Position numbers and translations under genes: made by a program | The notes under the pieces: model-generated | What the model saw: the letters and a program-made list of their open reading frames with translations, nothing else | What the model was told of the DNA's origin: nothing | Databases searched by the model: none | Origin: Anastrepha obliqua | Lineage: Eukaryota > Arthropoda > Insecta > Diptera > Tephritidae | Assembly: GCF_027943255.1 (NCBI RefSeq) | Contig: NC_072897.1 | Location: 23,064,044-23,128,043 of the forward strand | Direction of reading: 5' to 3' | Length of the DNA: 64,000 nucleotides | Part shown: one piece after another, positions 42,267 to 53,900 of the stretch | Layout of the letters: every line of letters starts with the position of its first letter | Position numbering within the stretch: the first letter of the stretch is position 1

Positions 42267-43016
42267 TTAGAGATTTATGTTCCTTCTCCTAGTAAACGGT
42301 ACAAGTGTTGTTTTGGATGGGTTAATGGAAAGCCCTTTTTCCGTGCACCATTTGTTTATTATTGTAAGGGCTTGCTGCATGCGATCCGAAATGGTTTTCT
42401 CATGCCAGCCTAATACATAAACTACTAGGTCGTCAGCATAACTCTGAGTGTGAAATCCTAGGTTATTCAGTTTGTGGAGAAGTTCATCTATGACTAGAGT
42501 CCACAAAAGAGGAGAGAGTACGCCTCCTTGAGGGCAACCTCTTGTGGCTTTAATAGATTTGATTGTTCCTCCTAGTTCGGTGCTGATCGTCCTAGATTTC
42601 AGCATGAATATTATCCATCTGGTGATGGGTTCAGGTACCTCCTTTAGATATAGGGCATTATAGATTGCCTCATAGGAAGTGTTATCAAAAGCCCCTGATA
42701 TGTCAATAAATGCACATACAGCTATCTGTTTGGACTCAATAGCCTTTTCAATAACTGTTACCAGGCTGTGTATTGCAGTCTCAGTGGATTTTCCCTGTTG
42801 ATAGGCAAATTGAAGTCGATGCAGTGGGAAGTTAGTTAGATTGTTTTCCCTAATATACTGATCAACTATCTTTTCCATTGTTTTAAGGAAAAATGAGCTG
42901 ATTGTTGATATCGCCCATTGTACCCGCTTTTCATGGAATAGCTTGTTTGCTAGTTTTAAGTTCTCAGCACTCGCAGATGTAGTAGTTTCTGCCGGCAAAG
43001 AGATCTCGTCTAGCAC
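42267..43016 (-). pseudogene. Reverse transcriptase of the third LOA-type LINE, deleted
   Basis: The 250-residue frame has FFLKTMEKIVDQYIREN, VCAFIDISGAFDN (catalytic Asp), TRGCPQGGVLSPLLW and TQSYADDLVVYVL (catalytic Asp pair). Upstream, KRVQWAISTISSFFLKTM shows that roughly 80 residues holding the SPGPDG and FRPISL boxes are missing, in frame. The catalytic Asp residues remain but the fingers part is gone. Confidence 0.82.
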
Positions 43017-43139
43017 AAGTGATCCAGGGAAGTGAGTGTCCAGCAGAAGTTGTTTGGTTTCCTATGGATTCCTTGTGTACCTTCCATCTGGCTTTTTCAG
43101 GGTACTAATGCCGTTTGAGTGATCTTTTAGTAGAGCTTT

Positions 43140-44190
43140 TTAGATACGAATAGCATTCGGAAGACTACAAATCTTTTCACAATGATTCTTCCAAGTAGCC
43201 CTTTTAGATTTCCACATTTCTTTGTTGTAGTTGGTTAGGGCAGTTGAACAGGAGGGCCAATCCCCCGTTACTTTAGCTCTATTCCATAAAGTTCTTGTTT
43301 CTTTACGCAGGTCGGAAAATTTACTATTCAACCAAGGAACATTTCTTTGTGGCTTTTTCACTTTTACTGGACAACTTTCGTGAAACGCAGATGTTATGTT
43401 TGAATGTAGTACGTTCGATTCGATCTCAACCTCAGATATAAGCCGAATGTGACGCCTAGAGCAGTTAACACTTTGTTCTGAACAAAAGTGAAAGTAGTCC
43501 CAATTAGTTTTTCTGGGGCTTCTGTAAATTGTCATTTGTGGTTTGGTCCCACCTATATCAAATCTAATATGTCTGTGATCCGACATAGATGTTTCCTCTG
43601 ACACATGCCAATTTGAGACTTCGGACAAAGCATTATGGCTAGAGAGAGTGATGTCAAGGACTTCTCCCCTGATTGCATTAATAAATGTCGGTTCGTTGCC
43701 TCGATTTAGGATAGCTATATTATACCTAAGTAGAAATTTAAGAAGGTACTCACCTCTTGCATCACAGCAGAGGATACACTGGAGACGTTTTTTCTGACAG
43801 TATTCCACCAGGGCTATAACTTCCCTTGTTGGAGCAGTAACCTGATCTCCTGGAAGGTAAGCGGAGGCAAGTACTACCTCATGCTCACCTTTGCTCGTTG
43901 GCACTTTTACCCAAATCACCACCAGGTCTTCTGTAATAAACTGTGAAATTGGGATGAAGGTTAGTTGATTATTTATTATCAACGCAGCTCTGGGACGGTC
44001 TTTGTTAGCAGCATATATCAACTTACCGTTTACGCTCTGGAGTCCCAGAACGACTACTTTACGTACCCATTGTTCTTGAATGAAAGATACATCCCATAGT
44101 TTTTGGTTAAATCTCATCGTAAGCACGTCCGAGGCTGCTTTTGCGTGATGGAGATTAATTTGAAGGCATCCGAGTTACCTTCTGCTGTTA
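43140..44190 (-). pseudogene. Endonuclease of the third LOA-type LINE
   Basis: The minus strand reads LQINLHHAKAASDVL at about 44185-44140 and then the 328-residue frame 44126-43140. VSFIQEQWVRK gives the Glu, then VLASAYLPGD, LCCDARGEYLL (the box usually GDxNA, here CDARG) and SMSDHRHIRFD. NVPWLNSKFSDLRKETR marks the linker to the RT. The changed box may impair cleavage. A gap and frame change follow before the RT at 43016. Confidence 0.78.
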
Positions 44191-44295
44191 TGAGGTTTTT
44201 GCTTTGGCCAGGTCATCTAATGATCCTTCGTTTGGCAATGGCTGACTTTTTCTTACCTCGGTTGCTTTTCAGCAGGACTGCTTCCTCAGCGGGCA

Positions 44296-44790
44296 TCTGA
44301 TCCCCTCTTCTTCATGGACAGTTAGATTACTATCTGACCCAAATACTGACGGGACATGGGTGCTTTAAATCCTACTTATATAGGTTTAAGCAGGAAGACG
44401 ACCCGTACTGTTCTCATTGTGCACCAACTGCAGAAGACGCAGAGCATGTTTTGTTTGTCTGTCCGCGATTTGCGTTCGAAAGGGAGGAACTAAGCACTAG
44501 GGTGGGGAAGCCAATTACGGCTTTTAACCTAGTGGATATTATGATAGAATCCGAAGAACATTGGTACGCTGAATATAATATGGCAAATTTAGTAATTTCC
44601 AAACTGCGTCGCGCTGAACAACAGCGCAAATCTTCATGAAGAGGCAATAGGCCGCTCCCCTCCCGTGAAGTACTACTTAACGGTTATCCCGCGGGACGGA
44701 AACGGAGCTGGGGTGGGTTTTTAGTGGGTGAGCCGAAAGGCAAGTCTCACACTTTTCGGCTTTCAATGCTTCGTGCCACCTCCATAAAAA
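44296..44790 (+). pseudogene. R1-type LINE 3' end
   Basis: The plus strand reads LTQILTGHGCFKSYLYRFKQ, then CSHCAPTAEDAEHVLFVCPR, a Cys/His motif typical of R1-clade C-termini, and ends KLRRAEQQRKSS with TGA at 44637-44639. The 3' untranslated region has a short inverted pair (GAGCCGAAAGGCAAG and the later CTTTTCGGCTTTC) and ends in an A-run at 44787-44800. The 5' part is missing and may be the piece at 40718-40832. Confidence 0.72.
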
Positions 44791-44799
44791 AAAAAAAAA

Positions 44800-45420
44800 T
44801 GCATATGTACATAAACATCACAAAAGCTTGGTTCACAACGCAGTCGCAGAAGCAAACGCACCCGCGCCTCTATCCCTTTCCAAATGCATGACTTGACATC
44901 AATTCTCGGCGCAAACGTTTTTTTTTTTTCAAAGTTTTTTTTTTTATTTATTCCTTTTTTAATGTAATCGTAAAAAAATGTATAATAAATTTTATGTATC
45001 CGCTTATCATTTCAAAAGTAACTAAATAGTAAAAAAATAAGCAGTCGCAGAAATAAACGCACCGCATATATTTCCTCACCATATGTTAGACTCGATATCA
45101 ATTCCCGGCGCCAATTCTTTTTTCATATTTTTTTTAATGTAATCGAAAAAAAAATTTGTAATAAATTTTACGTATTCGCTTATTATTTCAAAAAATTATG
45201 TAAGTAGTAATAATTTAATTGGTTTAATGTCGAGGTGAGAAATGTGTTTTATGTTGAGGTGAAGATGTGTGGTGATTTCAATTTTTGTGTGGGCAAAACT
45301 CAGTGTGGTGTCTATAAAGTCGGTGTTCTAAAATCCCTTACTACAAATCTTTCAAATCTCAATTGTACTAAAAAAGGTTAACAGTAACATTTGCTCCTTC
45401 TCATTCCATTAACATTCTCT
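44800..45420 (-). mobile_element. X element, right arm (type-2 end)
   Basis: On the minus strand it begins AGAGAATGTTAATGGAATGA at 45420. It matches the left arm of Y (47835-48460) over most of its length, including CAATTGAGATTTGAAAGATT. It contains two tRNA-like modules in tandem (about 44828-44910 and 45035-45115), each ending CAATTC(C/T)CGGCGC followed by a T-run. No coding frame is present. The outer 9 bp (GATGCAAGT) are the start of the gypsy RNase H. Confidence 0.65.
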
Positions 45421-45640
45421 GATGCAAGTGACTACGCTATTGGCGCAGTGCTGTCGCAACAAGGACAGCCGGTATGCTATATTTCTAGAGCTCTTAATAA
45501 TCATGAGCGAAATTATAAAGAGTTTGTGGCTATTATTTATGCAATCACATACTTCAGGCCATACATATGTATATGGAAATAAATTTAAGATAGTCACTGA
45601 CCACTGCCCAAGAATACAATTATAAAATAGAGTAAGTGAA
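45421..45640 (+). pseudogene. Gypsy RNase H fragment
   Basis: [16 protein letters not shown] (first catalytic Asp) and [20 protein letters not shown] with the conserved Glu, followed by KFKIVTDHCPRIQL with the third Asp. Frames are open to 45582, then the frame moves by one base. The start is cut by the X terminus, and the RT part that should precede it is missing here. Confidence 0.78.
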
Positions 45641-45730
45641 AGCAAAAAATAATGTGGTCGCAGATTTTTTGAGCCGAATATAAAATGCTCCGAATATAAA
45701 TGAGAATAACGATAAATAATGGAATTTTAA

Positions 45731-46725
45731 ATGTCCGATACGATACATTCCGCAGAGGAAGAGTTATTGGAGCATTTTGCAATAAAGGAAGAGATTGTCA
45801 ATAAATTTAAGACACAAATTATAATAACATATAGCCCTGAAGCTGAAGTTAAGACATTGCATGGTAGGAAAATAATTGAGGCTGACCTACAGAATAGTGA
45901 AAACACATTAAGAATTATATTTGAGAGGAACATTAGGGGCGGCAAGATAGGAATCTTTTCTGAAAATGAAGAGCGGGATTATCATCAAATTCAACTGTTG
46001 TTGATGTCCATGTTCTCCTGTAATAGCAAACTGGAATTCGTAAAGTGTACACAAAGAGCAACAGATATATTTCAGGAAGAAGAACTGCATAGACAAATCT
46101 CTTTGGACAATAACTGTGAAATATGCCTACAAATAAAATACGATGGGAAACATATAAAGCCTAAATTCAATTTGACAGAAACTCCTACGGATAAAAACGA
46201 AATTATCCACATTGATATATTTCATTTCAACAAACATTCGTTTGTTACCACAATAGAAAAATTTACCAAATTTGCAGCAGCATATACATATAATAACTTA
46301 TAGGAATTGGAGGTCAAAGAAAACTACATTGATAGCAAAATTCGGAAAACCGAAGAAAGTAATAATGGATAATGTGTTTAGAGCCGAACAATTAATACAA
46401 TATTTAAATACTGAAAATATTGACTTCCATCTAACAAACCCCAATAATCACACTGGTAATGCAGACATTCAGACATTCAGACACTTCACTCAACCCTGTT
46501 GGAGAAACTAACAGGAATTGATGATGCAAGTCTTTCTACGGAAATGAGGGTGCAGATCGTTATAGCGAACTATAACGATCGATATCACTCAATAATCAAA
46601 TGTTCTCCAAGGTTCGTCAAAGAAAGCAAATGTCCATCCATTCGGCAAAAGAAAAAGTACGAGTAATAGCAAAACATAATAACAATAGAGAAGATTATAC
46701 AGAAAATAGAGAATCAAAAAATAAT
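45731..46725 (+). pseudogene. Gypsy integrase
   Basis: The 190-residue frame 45731-46303 begins in the pre-integrase linker and contains HRQISLDNNCEICLQIKYDG, the end of the HHCC zinc domain. EIIHIDIFHFNKHSFVTTIE follows, the start of the catalytic core with its first Asp. After a frameshift, KPKKVIMDNVFRAEQL supplies the second Asp (usual form DN-EF), and further downstream VIANYNDRYHSIIKCSP. Stops occur at about 46301 and 46509. Confidence 0.8.
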
Positions 46726-46744
46726 AAAAAAGTAAGACACAAAG

Positions 46745-46834
46745 ACGGCCGCCGTAGCCGAATGGGTTGGTGCGTGACTACCATTCGGAATTCACAGATA
46801 GAACGTTGATTCAAATCTCGAGGAAACACCAACA
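46745..46834 (+). repeat. SINE copy 2, tRNA-like head
   Basis: AGCCGAATGGGTTGGTGCGT, then CCATTCGGAATTC as in the 19836-20165 copy. The B-box region reads GATTCAAATC, which still fits the pol III pattern. It stops at about 46834, where the tail of the Jockey-type LINE begins; the SINE body resumes at 58134. Confidence 0.8.
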
Positions 46835-47072
46835 TTTTTTTTATTTATTATTTTTTTTTTTATTTCCATTATAAATTACGATCTGTTAATATTAACAATA
46901 AGTAATTGGTGTTAGGGTTTGGAATTAAAATGTCCCTTCCCTTTGAAAGAGAACATTATTGTCTTTGGTGGTATTTAGTTACAATTTTACTATTACATAG
47001 TTTTCTATAATTGCATATTATTATATTTTACTATATATTACAGTACGAGCAAGATCTGTGGGTGTTTAGCGC

Positions 47073-47834
47073 TTTAGTCTTCTTGGTTTAAGTTCCACTT
47101 CCGGTATCAGTCTCATCTCATGGTTTTTGTGTTCTAATAGTCGCAAGATGTGCTTACTGCTGCTTCTTTTTACTGCTTCAGTGACAGTGTCTATGCCGAG
47201 GTCGCGGTGAATATCGTCATTTTTTATGTACCAATTTGCGTTTGTGATTGTCCTTAGCATCTTATATTGACTTTTCTGAATAATTTGTAGGTTTGTTTTA
47301 CTGGCAGTCCCCCAAATTTCTAGTCCGTAGGTCCATGTCGGTCTGATTATTGATTTGTACCTATGTCATTTGTTTATTAAATAAGCTTAGGGTTGATTGT
47401 TTTCCTAGTAGCCAGTTGGTTGGTTGGTTGAAGTGGTGATTCCTCCAGAATCCAACTAGCGCTTCCGCGCCATTTTGTTGCCACATCCTCGTTACCAACT
47501 TGTTTAACGGTTATTTACAGCATAACTATATCCAGTCTGTGCGGTTAAGGAACCTTATTAGGTTGTTTACGTCTAAGCCAGATAGAGTAGCCAGTAGAGT
47601 TGTCGGAATTTGTTTTTCATCTCGTTTCTCTTGTTCAGTATGTGTTTTTTCCATGTGAGTTTTGAGTCAATCGTTATGCCTAAGTATTTTGCATTTGAGT
47701 GTATTTTTATGTCTTCCCCGTTAATTTGGATTGGATATCTTGCAGATTTTCTCCTCGCGTATATTACATGGTGTGTTTTGTCTTTATTGACCTCAAGGCC
47801 CCATTTTTCAAACCATTGTGTTGTAGCTGATAGC
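47073..47834 (-). pseudogene. Jockey-type LINE 2 ORF2, RT thumb and C-terminus
   Basis: Resumes after Y with TTQWFEKWGLEVNKDKTKH and IKIHSNAKYLGITIDSKLTW. It is interrupted by a 169-bp insert (47417-47585) in RQLYWLL, then WLLGKQSTLSLFNK, and ends in frame 47260-47066 (LRTITNANWYIKNDDIHRDL ... LKPRRLKR). Subtracting Y and one copy of GCTATCAGC restores a continuous frame at the first junction, which dates Y after this LINE. Confidence 0.82.
47417..47585 (-). mobile_element. Short 5'-truncated LINE tail insertion
   Basis: 169 bp flanked by a 10-bp duplication AGTAGCCAGT (47407-47416 and 47586-47595). On the minus strand it reads SGLDVNNLIRFLNRTDWI then a stop, like the last residues of a LINE ORF, and ends with CAACCAACCAACC repeats as its tail. 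Size, duplication and repeat tail fit a severely truncated non-LTR insertion; the family is unknown. Confidence 0.7.
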
Positions 47835-48459
47835 AGAGAATGTTAATGCAATGAGAAGGTGCAAATGTTACTGTGAGCTTTTTTTATATTAGTACAATTG
47901 AGATTTGAAAGATTTGAAGTAAGGAAATTTGGCACACCGAGTTTATAGACACCTCACTGACTTTTCCCCACACAAAAATTAGCAACGCCACACATCTTCC
48001 ACCTCAACACACAACACATTTCTCACCTCGGCATTAAACCAATTAAATTTTTACTATTTTCGTATTTTTGAAATAATAAGCGAATACGTAAAATTTATTA
48101 CATAATTTTTTTTTCAATTACATTAAAAAAAACGAATTTAAAAAAACAAAAATTTAATAAAAAAAGTTTGCGCCGGGAATTGAAATCGAGTCTAACATGT
48201 GGCGAGGATAAACACGCAGAGCGTTTATTTCTGCGCCTGCGTTGTGAACAAAAGGTTTGTGATGTCTACGTAGATATGTATGCGCGCGACGCGAATAAGT
48301 TTTAATAAATTCTGAAAGTAATTCATGAAGTTTTTCATTACATACATTCATACTCTATATGTACATAAATGATGGTATATGACAATATACATAATATGTA
48401 CGTATGTACATGTGAATAGGAGGTATTTGCGTTCAGAAAATAAAACGGTTTAAGGTAAA

Positions 48460-50007
48460 TCAACACTTATTTTATATTGTATGTCACTTTATAGTTAATG
48501 TATTCGACAGCATTTACATACATATGTATGTATGTACATTTGTATATGAAAAACAATAATGCACAAGCGTAAGAACATCATCTTCCTTTCATACATATGT
48601 ACTTATGCATGTATGCCCAATAACCTTGACTTATGTGCATATGTACACATGTCACAGCACATCACATTCTTATAAGAAATCAAATACACATACGCACTAG
48701 TGAACGAGTTTCTTTCTAACAAGTGCAAAAACAATTCTGCTCTATGTATGTATATAAGTTAACACACAATATATTGCCTAACGTACAATCGTACAATCAC
48801 CTTTTCCCAATTAATTCACTCCGAAGTAGCGCAAACCCTCAAGCGGAAGCGTTTACGGTTTCACAATATCGTTGTCAATTCTTTTTGCAATAAAATTCTT
48901 ACTAATTCAAACTTGGGAAAATAAATAATGCTTACGTAGCAAACTCACTCAGCAGTAGCGCAAACTCTCAAAACGGAAGCGTTTACTGTTTCGCAATATC
49001 GTTGTCAATTCTTTTGCAATAAAATTCTTACTAATTCAAACTTGGGAAAATAAATAATGCTTACGTAGCGTCTGGCTTGAGCAACGCCTTCCTGTAGAAT
49101 TAAGTTATTCGTAGGTGTAGAGTTAAGTAATTTTTGTAAAGTTTTGGAGTTTAATTCGGACAGTTAATAAAGGCGCACGCTCCGCACCTAGTAAATTACC
49201 GTGTTTTTATTTTCATTAAGGTTTTCCGCGCAAGGAAACCTAACTTATTTACCCACTTTATGTCCTAGCATATATACATACATATATACCTACTTGCCTT
49301 CTAAACTTCCTACCAAATAATTGTATTCATATGTTACTACATCCATGCACGTTCATACATTCAAGCATACATATGTATATGCGCGCGCACAGCGCTCTAT
49401 TCTTGATTCCGCGTACTTTTGTCTTTCACCAGTCGATATTCCAAATATTGTACTTACAAAAACACAATACTTTGATAGACGCAAATGCAACAGCAAGCGC
49501 AACGCGATGGCCGCTTTGCCACCACACATTCTAAAATGTTCTAGAACACAACAAAAACACATACCTCACATGCGAATGTCGCCCGAAGCTAAAGTCTAAG
49601 CCTAGATACTACAAAAACAAAATACATTCGTAGACGCAGTCGCAGCGGCCATGATTCTATCAGCGACGGCGCTGAACAATTTACAACAAAAACAAAAGGT
49701 TATTTCATAAGTTGGAGCTCATATTTCAATTTCATTCATAAAACGAGCCGCACATATGCCAATTTTCGCGACCATTCGAAAATAGTCAATATTGGAATAT
49801 TTCGCGTGGAATTATTTGCCAATATTTGATAAATCTTGCATTTTTGTCATGTCGAGTGGCCGCGGCTTGGTATGTATGTATGCACCCTTATATGTATGTA
49901 AATATGTCTTCTAACTGTTCGACAGTCGTGAGTTAATGCGACTTAGATTCCTTGAACAAATCCAGCGAATCACACAGTTCTGTCCGCAAAGCCGCATATA
50001 TGTACCC
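48460..50007. repeat. Y interior with 128-bp tandem duplication
   Basis: Mostly AT-rich with many TACATATGTATG-type words and no credible gene. A unit of 128 bp is repeated at 48813-48940 and 48941-49069, both copies ending AATAATGCTTACGTAGC. The block 49070-49260 is less AT-rich and could be part of an LTR, but I could not define ends. Short open frames near 49321-49600 are not supported as genes. Confidence 0.5.
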
Positions 50008-50440
50008 TATGATCAAAAAGTACCGGGAATGTTTAAATAAAACATAACAGAGTTAAATTTCAGGCAAATTTATTTTATCTCCTTCAAAATATGACCCGTC
50101 TGAAGCAACACACATGTGCCAACGTTTAACCCAGTCCTCCAAACACCCCCGGCAAGCCGACATGGCCTTCAGCTCCTTCGTCGTATTCTCTTTGATCTCT
50201 TTGATCGGTGCGATGGCACGTTATCATCTCGCAAAATCCAAGAATTGTTTGCTCACATTTCCGGCCGTTTGCAACATACAGCATCTCTCAAAGGCTTCAA
50301 AACGGATAAATAATATTCTTTATTGACTGTCTGGCCCGATGGAAGGTACTCATGGTGCACTACGCCTTGGCAATCGAAGAAAACAGTCAACATCACCTTC
50401 CCGGTTCTTTTTGCTCATAGGCTATACATATCCCATATCC
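50008..50440 (-). pseudogene. Mariner remnant in Y
   Basis: The minus strand ends with a mariner-like C-terminus (ELKAMSACRGCLEDWVKRWH, then CVASDGSYFEGDK in shifted frames) near 50200-50050. GATCAAAAAGTACCGGGAATG at 50010-50030 looks like its terminal repeat. Upstream pieces (DCFLRLPRRSAP near 50370) fit the middle of a transposase. The other terminus is not found. Heavily mutated. Confidence 0.6.
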
Positions 50441-50933
50441 GTCAGTGGACAAGAAGGCGGTCGCAGTTGTTGTTTTTTATATGCATACATTTTGCGTTCG
50501 TTGAAGGTATTTAGATATTTATATATTATACACATATTATTATATATATATTTATATATATATGTATGTATATGCGTTTGGCTTTCTGGATGCATCCATG
50601 GATGTTAGAACATTTTCTCATCAATATGTGTATGTACATAAGTAGTTCATACATATATGAATGCATATTCATATGCATTGCCTTTATGGCTGTTTTACAT
50701 ATAAATCAATTCAAAAGAAGTATGAATAATTTTATATAGAAAATAAATTTATAAATAACAGGTATTAGAAAAGCTGAATACACTATTTTAAATCAATTCT
50801 AATTAAACCAAATATAAAAAATGAAATAAAAATATTGAACAAAGAAAAGTGTGTACAGGACTTGAACTTGAGTCAAACATAAGACTATGTACTGCATACA
50901 CAACAAGTCTTTCACGATTGTGCTAACCTATAT

Positions 50934-53900
50934 CTATACTAATATTATAAAGAGGAAAACTTTGTTTGTTTGTTTGTTTGTTTGTAACGAATAGGCTCAA
51001 AAACTACTGGACCGATTTTAAAAATTCTTTCACCATTCGAAAACTACATTATCTACGAGTAACATGGATTACATTTTATTTTGGAAAAAAATAGGGTTCC
51101 GTAAGATATTTGGATTTTTCGGACACAAACTGAAAAAAATCTTATATATAAAATAAAGTCAACTTTTTGTGTGTGTTCGCTAACCGGCCGTGTCTGCACC
51201 GAATTAAACCAAACTTACACACATTGTTAAGAAGGTATTGAAGATGGTTTCCGTATAGTTTGGATACCTATTGGTGGATAGGGCTCGAGATATAGGTCAA
51301 AACGTGGACCCGGGTAACCTTTGGTTGTGTATGTACAATATGGATATCAAATGAAAGCTGTTGATAAGTGCTTTAGTTCAGAGTATTTCCATCCGCTCCG
51401 TGACTAGGGTCTCGAGATAGAGACCAAAACGTGGACCCTAGAATGTGTTTGTACAATATGGATATCAAATGAAAGCTGTTGATAAATGCTTTAATACGGG
51501 GTCATTTTCATACCTATTGATGACTAGGGTCTCGAGATATATGCCAAAACGTGGACCCGCCGTGTCTTTGCACCGAATTAAACCAAACTTACACACATTG
51601 TTAAGTAATATAGATATTGAAGATGATTTCCGTATAGCTTGAATACCTATTGGTAGATAGGGTCTGGAGATATAGGTCAAAACGTGGACCAGGGTAATCT
51701 TCGGACGTGTATGTACAATATGGGTATCAAATGGAAGCTGTTGGTGAATGCGTTAGTTCAGAGTATTTTTCATGCCGCTCCGTGACTAGGGTCTCGAGAT
51801 AGAGACCAAAACGTGGAGCCTAGAATGTGTTTGTACAATATGGATATCAAATTGAAGCTGTTGGTGAATGCCTTAGTACAGAGTATTTTTCATGCAGCTA
51901 CGTGACTGGGGTCTCGAGATATAGGTCAAAACGTGGACCCGGGTAACCTTTGGTTGTGTATGTACAATATGGGTATCAAATGAAAGCTCTTGATAAGTGC
52001 TTTAATACGGGGTAATTTTCATACCTATTGATGACTAGGGTCTGGAAATATATGCCAAAACGTGGACCCGCCGTGTCTTTGCACCGAATTAAACCAAACT
52101 TACACACATTGTTAAGGAGGTATTGAAGATGGTTTCCGTATAGTTTGGATACCTATTGGTGGATAGGGCTCGAGATATAGGTCAAAACGTGGACCCGGGT
52201 AACCTTTGGTTGTGTATGTACAATATGGATATCAAATGAAAGCTGTTGATAAGTGCTTTAGTTCAGAGTATTTCCATCCGCTCCGTGACTAGGGTCTCGA
52301 GATAGAGACCAAAACGTGGACCCTAGAATGTGTTTGTACAATATGGATATCAAATGAAAGCTGTTGATAAGTGCTTTAATACGGGGTCATTTTCATACCT
52401 ATTGATGACTAGGGTCTCGAAATATATGCCAAAACGTGGACCCGCCGTGTCTTTGCACCGAATTAAACCAAACTTACACACATTGTTAAGTAGGTATTGA
52501 AGATGGTTTCCGTATAGTTTGGATACCTATTGGTAGATAGGGTCTCGAGATATAGGTCAAAACGTGGACCCGGGTAACCTTCGGATGTGTATGTACGATA
52601 TGGGTATCAAATGAAAGCTGTTGGTGAATGCTTTAGTTCAGAGTATTTCCATCCGCTCCGTGACTAGGGTCTCGAGATAGAGACCAAAACGTGGACCCTA
52701 GAATGTGTTTGTACAATATGGATATCAAATGAAAGCTGTTGATAAGTGCTTTAATACGGGGTAATTTTCATACCTATTGATGACTAGGGTCTCGAAATAT
52801 ATGCCAAAACGTGGACCCGCCGTGTCTTTGCACCGAATTAAACCAATCTTACACACATTGTTAAGTAGGTCTTAAAGATGGTTTCCGTATAGTCTGAATA
52901 CCTATTGGTAGATAGGGTCTCGAGATATAGGTCAGAACGTGAACCCGGGTAACCTTCGGACGTGTATGTACAATATGGGTGTCAAATGGAAGCTGTTGGT
53001 GAATGCTTTAGTTCAGAGTATTTTTCATGCCGCTCCGTCACTAGGGTCTCGAGATAGAGACCAAAACGTGGAGCCTAGAATGTGTTTGTACAATATGGAT
53101 ATCAAATTGAAGCTGTTGGTGAATGCTTTAGTACAGAGTATTTTTCATGCCGCTCCGTGACTAAGGTCTCGAGATATAGGGCAAAACGTGGACCCGAGTA
53201 ACCTTTGGTTGTGTATGTACAATATGGGTATCAAATGAAAGCTGTTGATAAGTGCTTTAATACGGGGTAATTTTCATACCTATTGATGACTAGGGTCTCG
53301 AAATATATGCCAAAACGTGGACCCGCCGTGTCTTTGCACCGAATTAAACCAAACTTATGCACATTGTTAAGTAAGTATTGAAAATGGGTTTCGTAAAGTT
53401 TGGTTGTAATTCGGAGCAGTGGCAACGGGTACAGCGTTCTTTTGAGCCTGCCATAATGTCGCTTACTTTTTTAACGCTTGGGGCGGAACTGAACTGTCAA
53501 ATTGACAGTGTGAGTTACAATGTGTCAATATTTCTTTCTGATTTGGATGCCATAAGGAAAAAACGTAAGTGCAACATGTAAAAATTGTTTGTGAATTTTT
53601 TTGGAGTGGATTTTGGAACAGTGAATAATTTCTTACGAAATTTGAGAATTTAATGTGAAATCCGAATGAAATTATGTGTTCGTGGAAAAAACAATTTTTT
53701 TCGTTTTTTTTTTTTGAAAAATATAAATGGATAATGGTTAAAAAAGCTCCAATGCTTAATAAAACATATAAATTGAAACGAAAAATTCATGGATGATCAG
53801 GAAAAAAGACGATTGTTTCTTAGTTATTCATATGCGTTGATTTGAAATTTAAAAACAATCTTCTTTTTTCCTGATTTTCAATTTATATTTTATATTTACT

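Larger units (their letters stand above)
40833..44290 (-). mobile_element. Third LOA-type LINE, nearly full ORF2
   Basis: Minus-strand ORF2 in order: endonuclease (44190-43140), RT (43016-42267), thumb (42090-41640), RNase H (41705-41370) and C-terminus with Cys/His motif (41369-40832). It differs clearly from the copies at 3641 and 8168 and is a separate lineage. The ORF ends at TAG at 40832, with almost no 3' untranslated sequence and no clear A-tail, so the 3' end may be truncated. Confidence 0.78.
45421..46740 (+). mobile_element. Second gypsy element, RNase H-integrase part
   Basis: Starts right at the X terminus with [20 protein letters not shown] (RNase H), then ILVTDHCP-like sequence and the pre-integrase linker, and integrase to about 46725. 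It ends at the SINE at 46745. Orientation and gypsy lineage agree with 22940-24790. Env and 3' LTR are not seen. Confidence 0.68.

Noticed and set aside
25099..45420. One 20-kb Polinton/Maverick based on AG...CT ends
   Set aside because: No polymerase, integrase or capsid genes of that class, arms are dissimilar, and the related element Y has a 9-bp rather than 6-bp duplication.
48813..49260. Solo LTR
   Set aside because: The internal duplication and sequence feel LTR-like, but no TG...CA ends or target duplication were found.
51445..53160. Several open frames across the Helitron tandem array
   Set aside because: They follow from a stop-poor repeat unit, occur on both strands, and lack any known domain.
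53378..53581. Plus-strand 67-codon frame in the Helitron, also present inverted near 27020-27223
   Set aside because: Conserved only because it lies in the shared Helitron sequence; no domain and no sign of selection could be judged from two copies.
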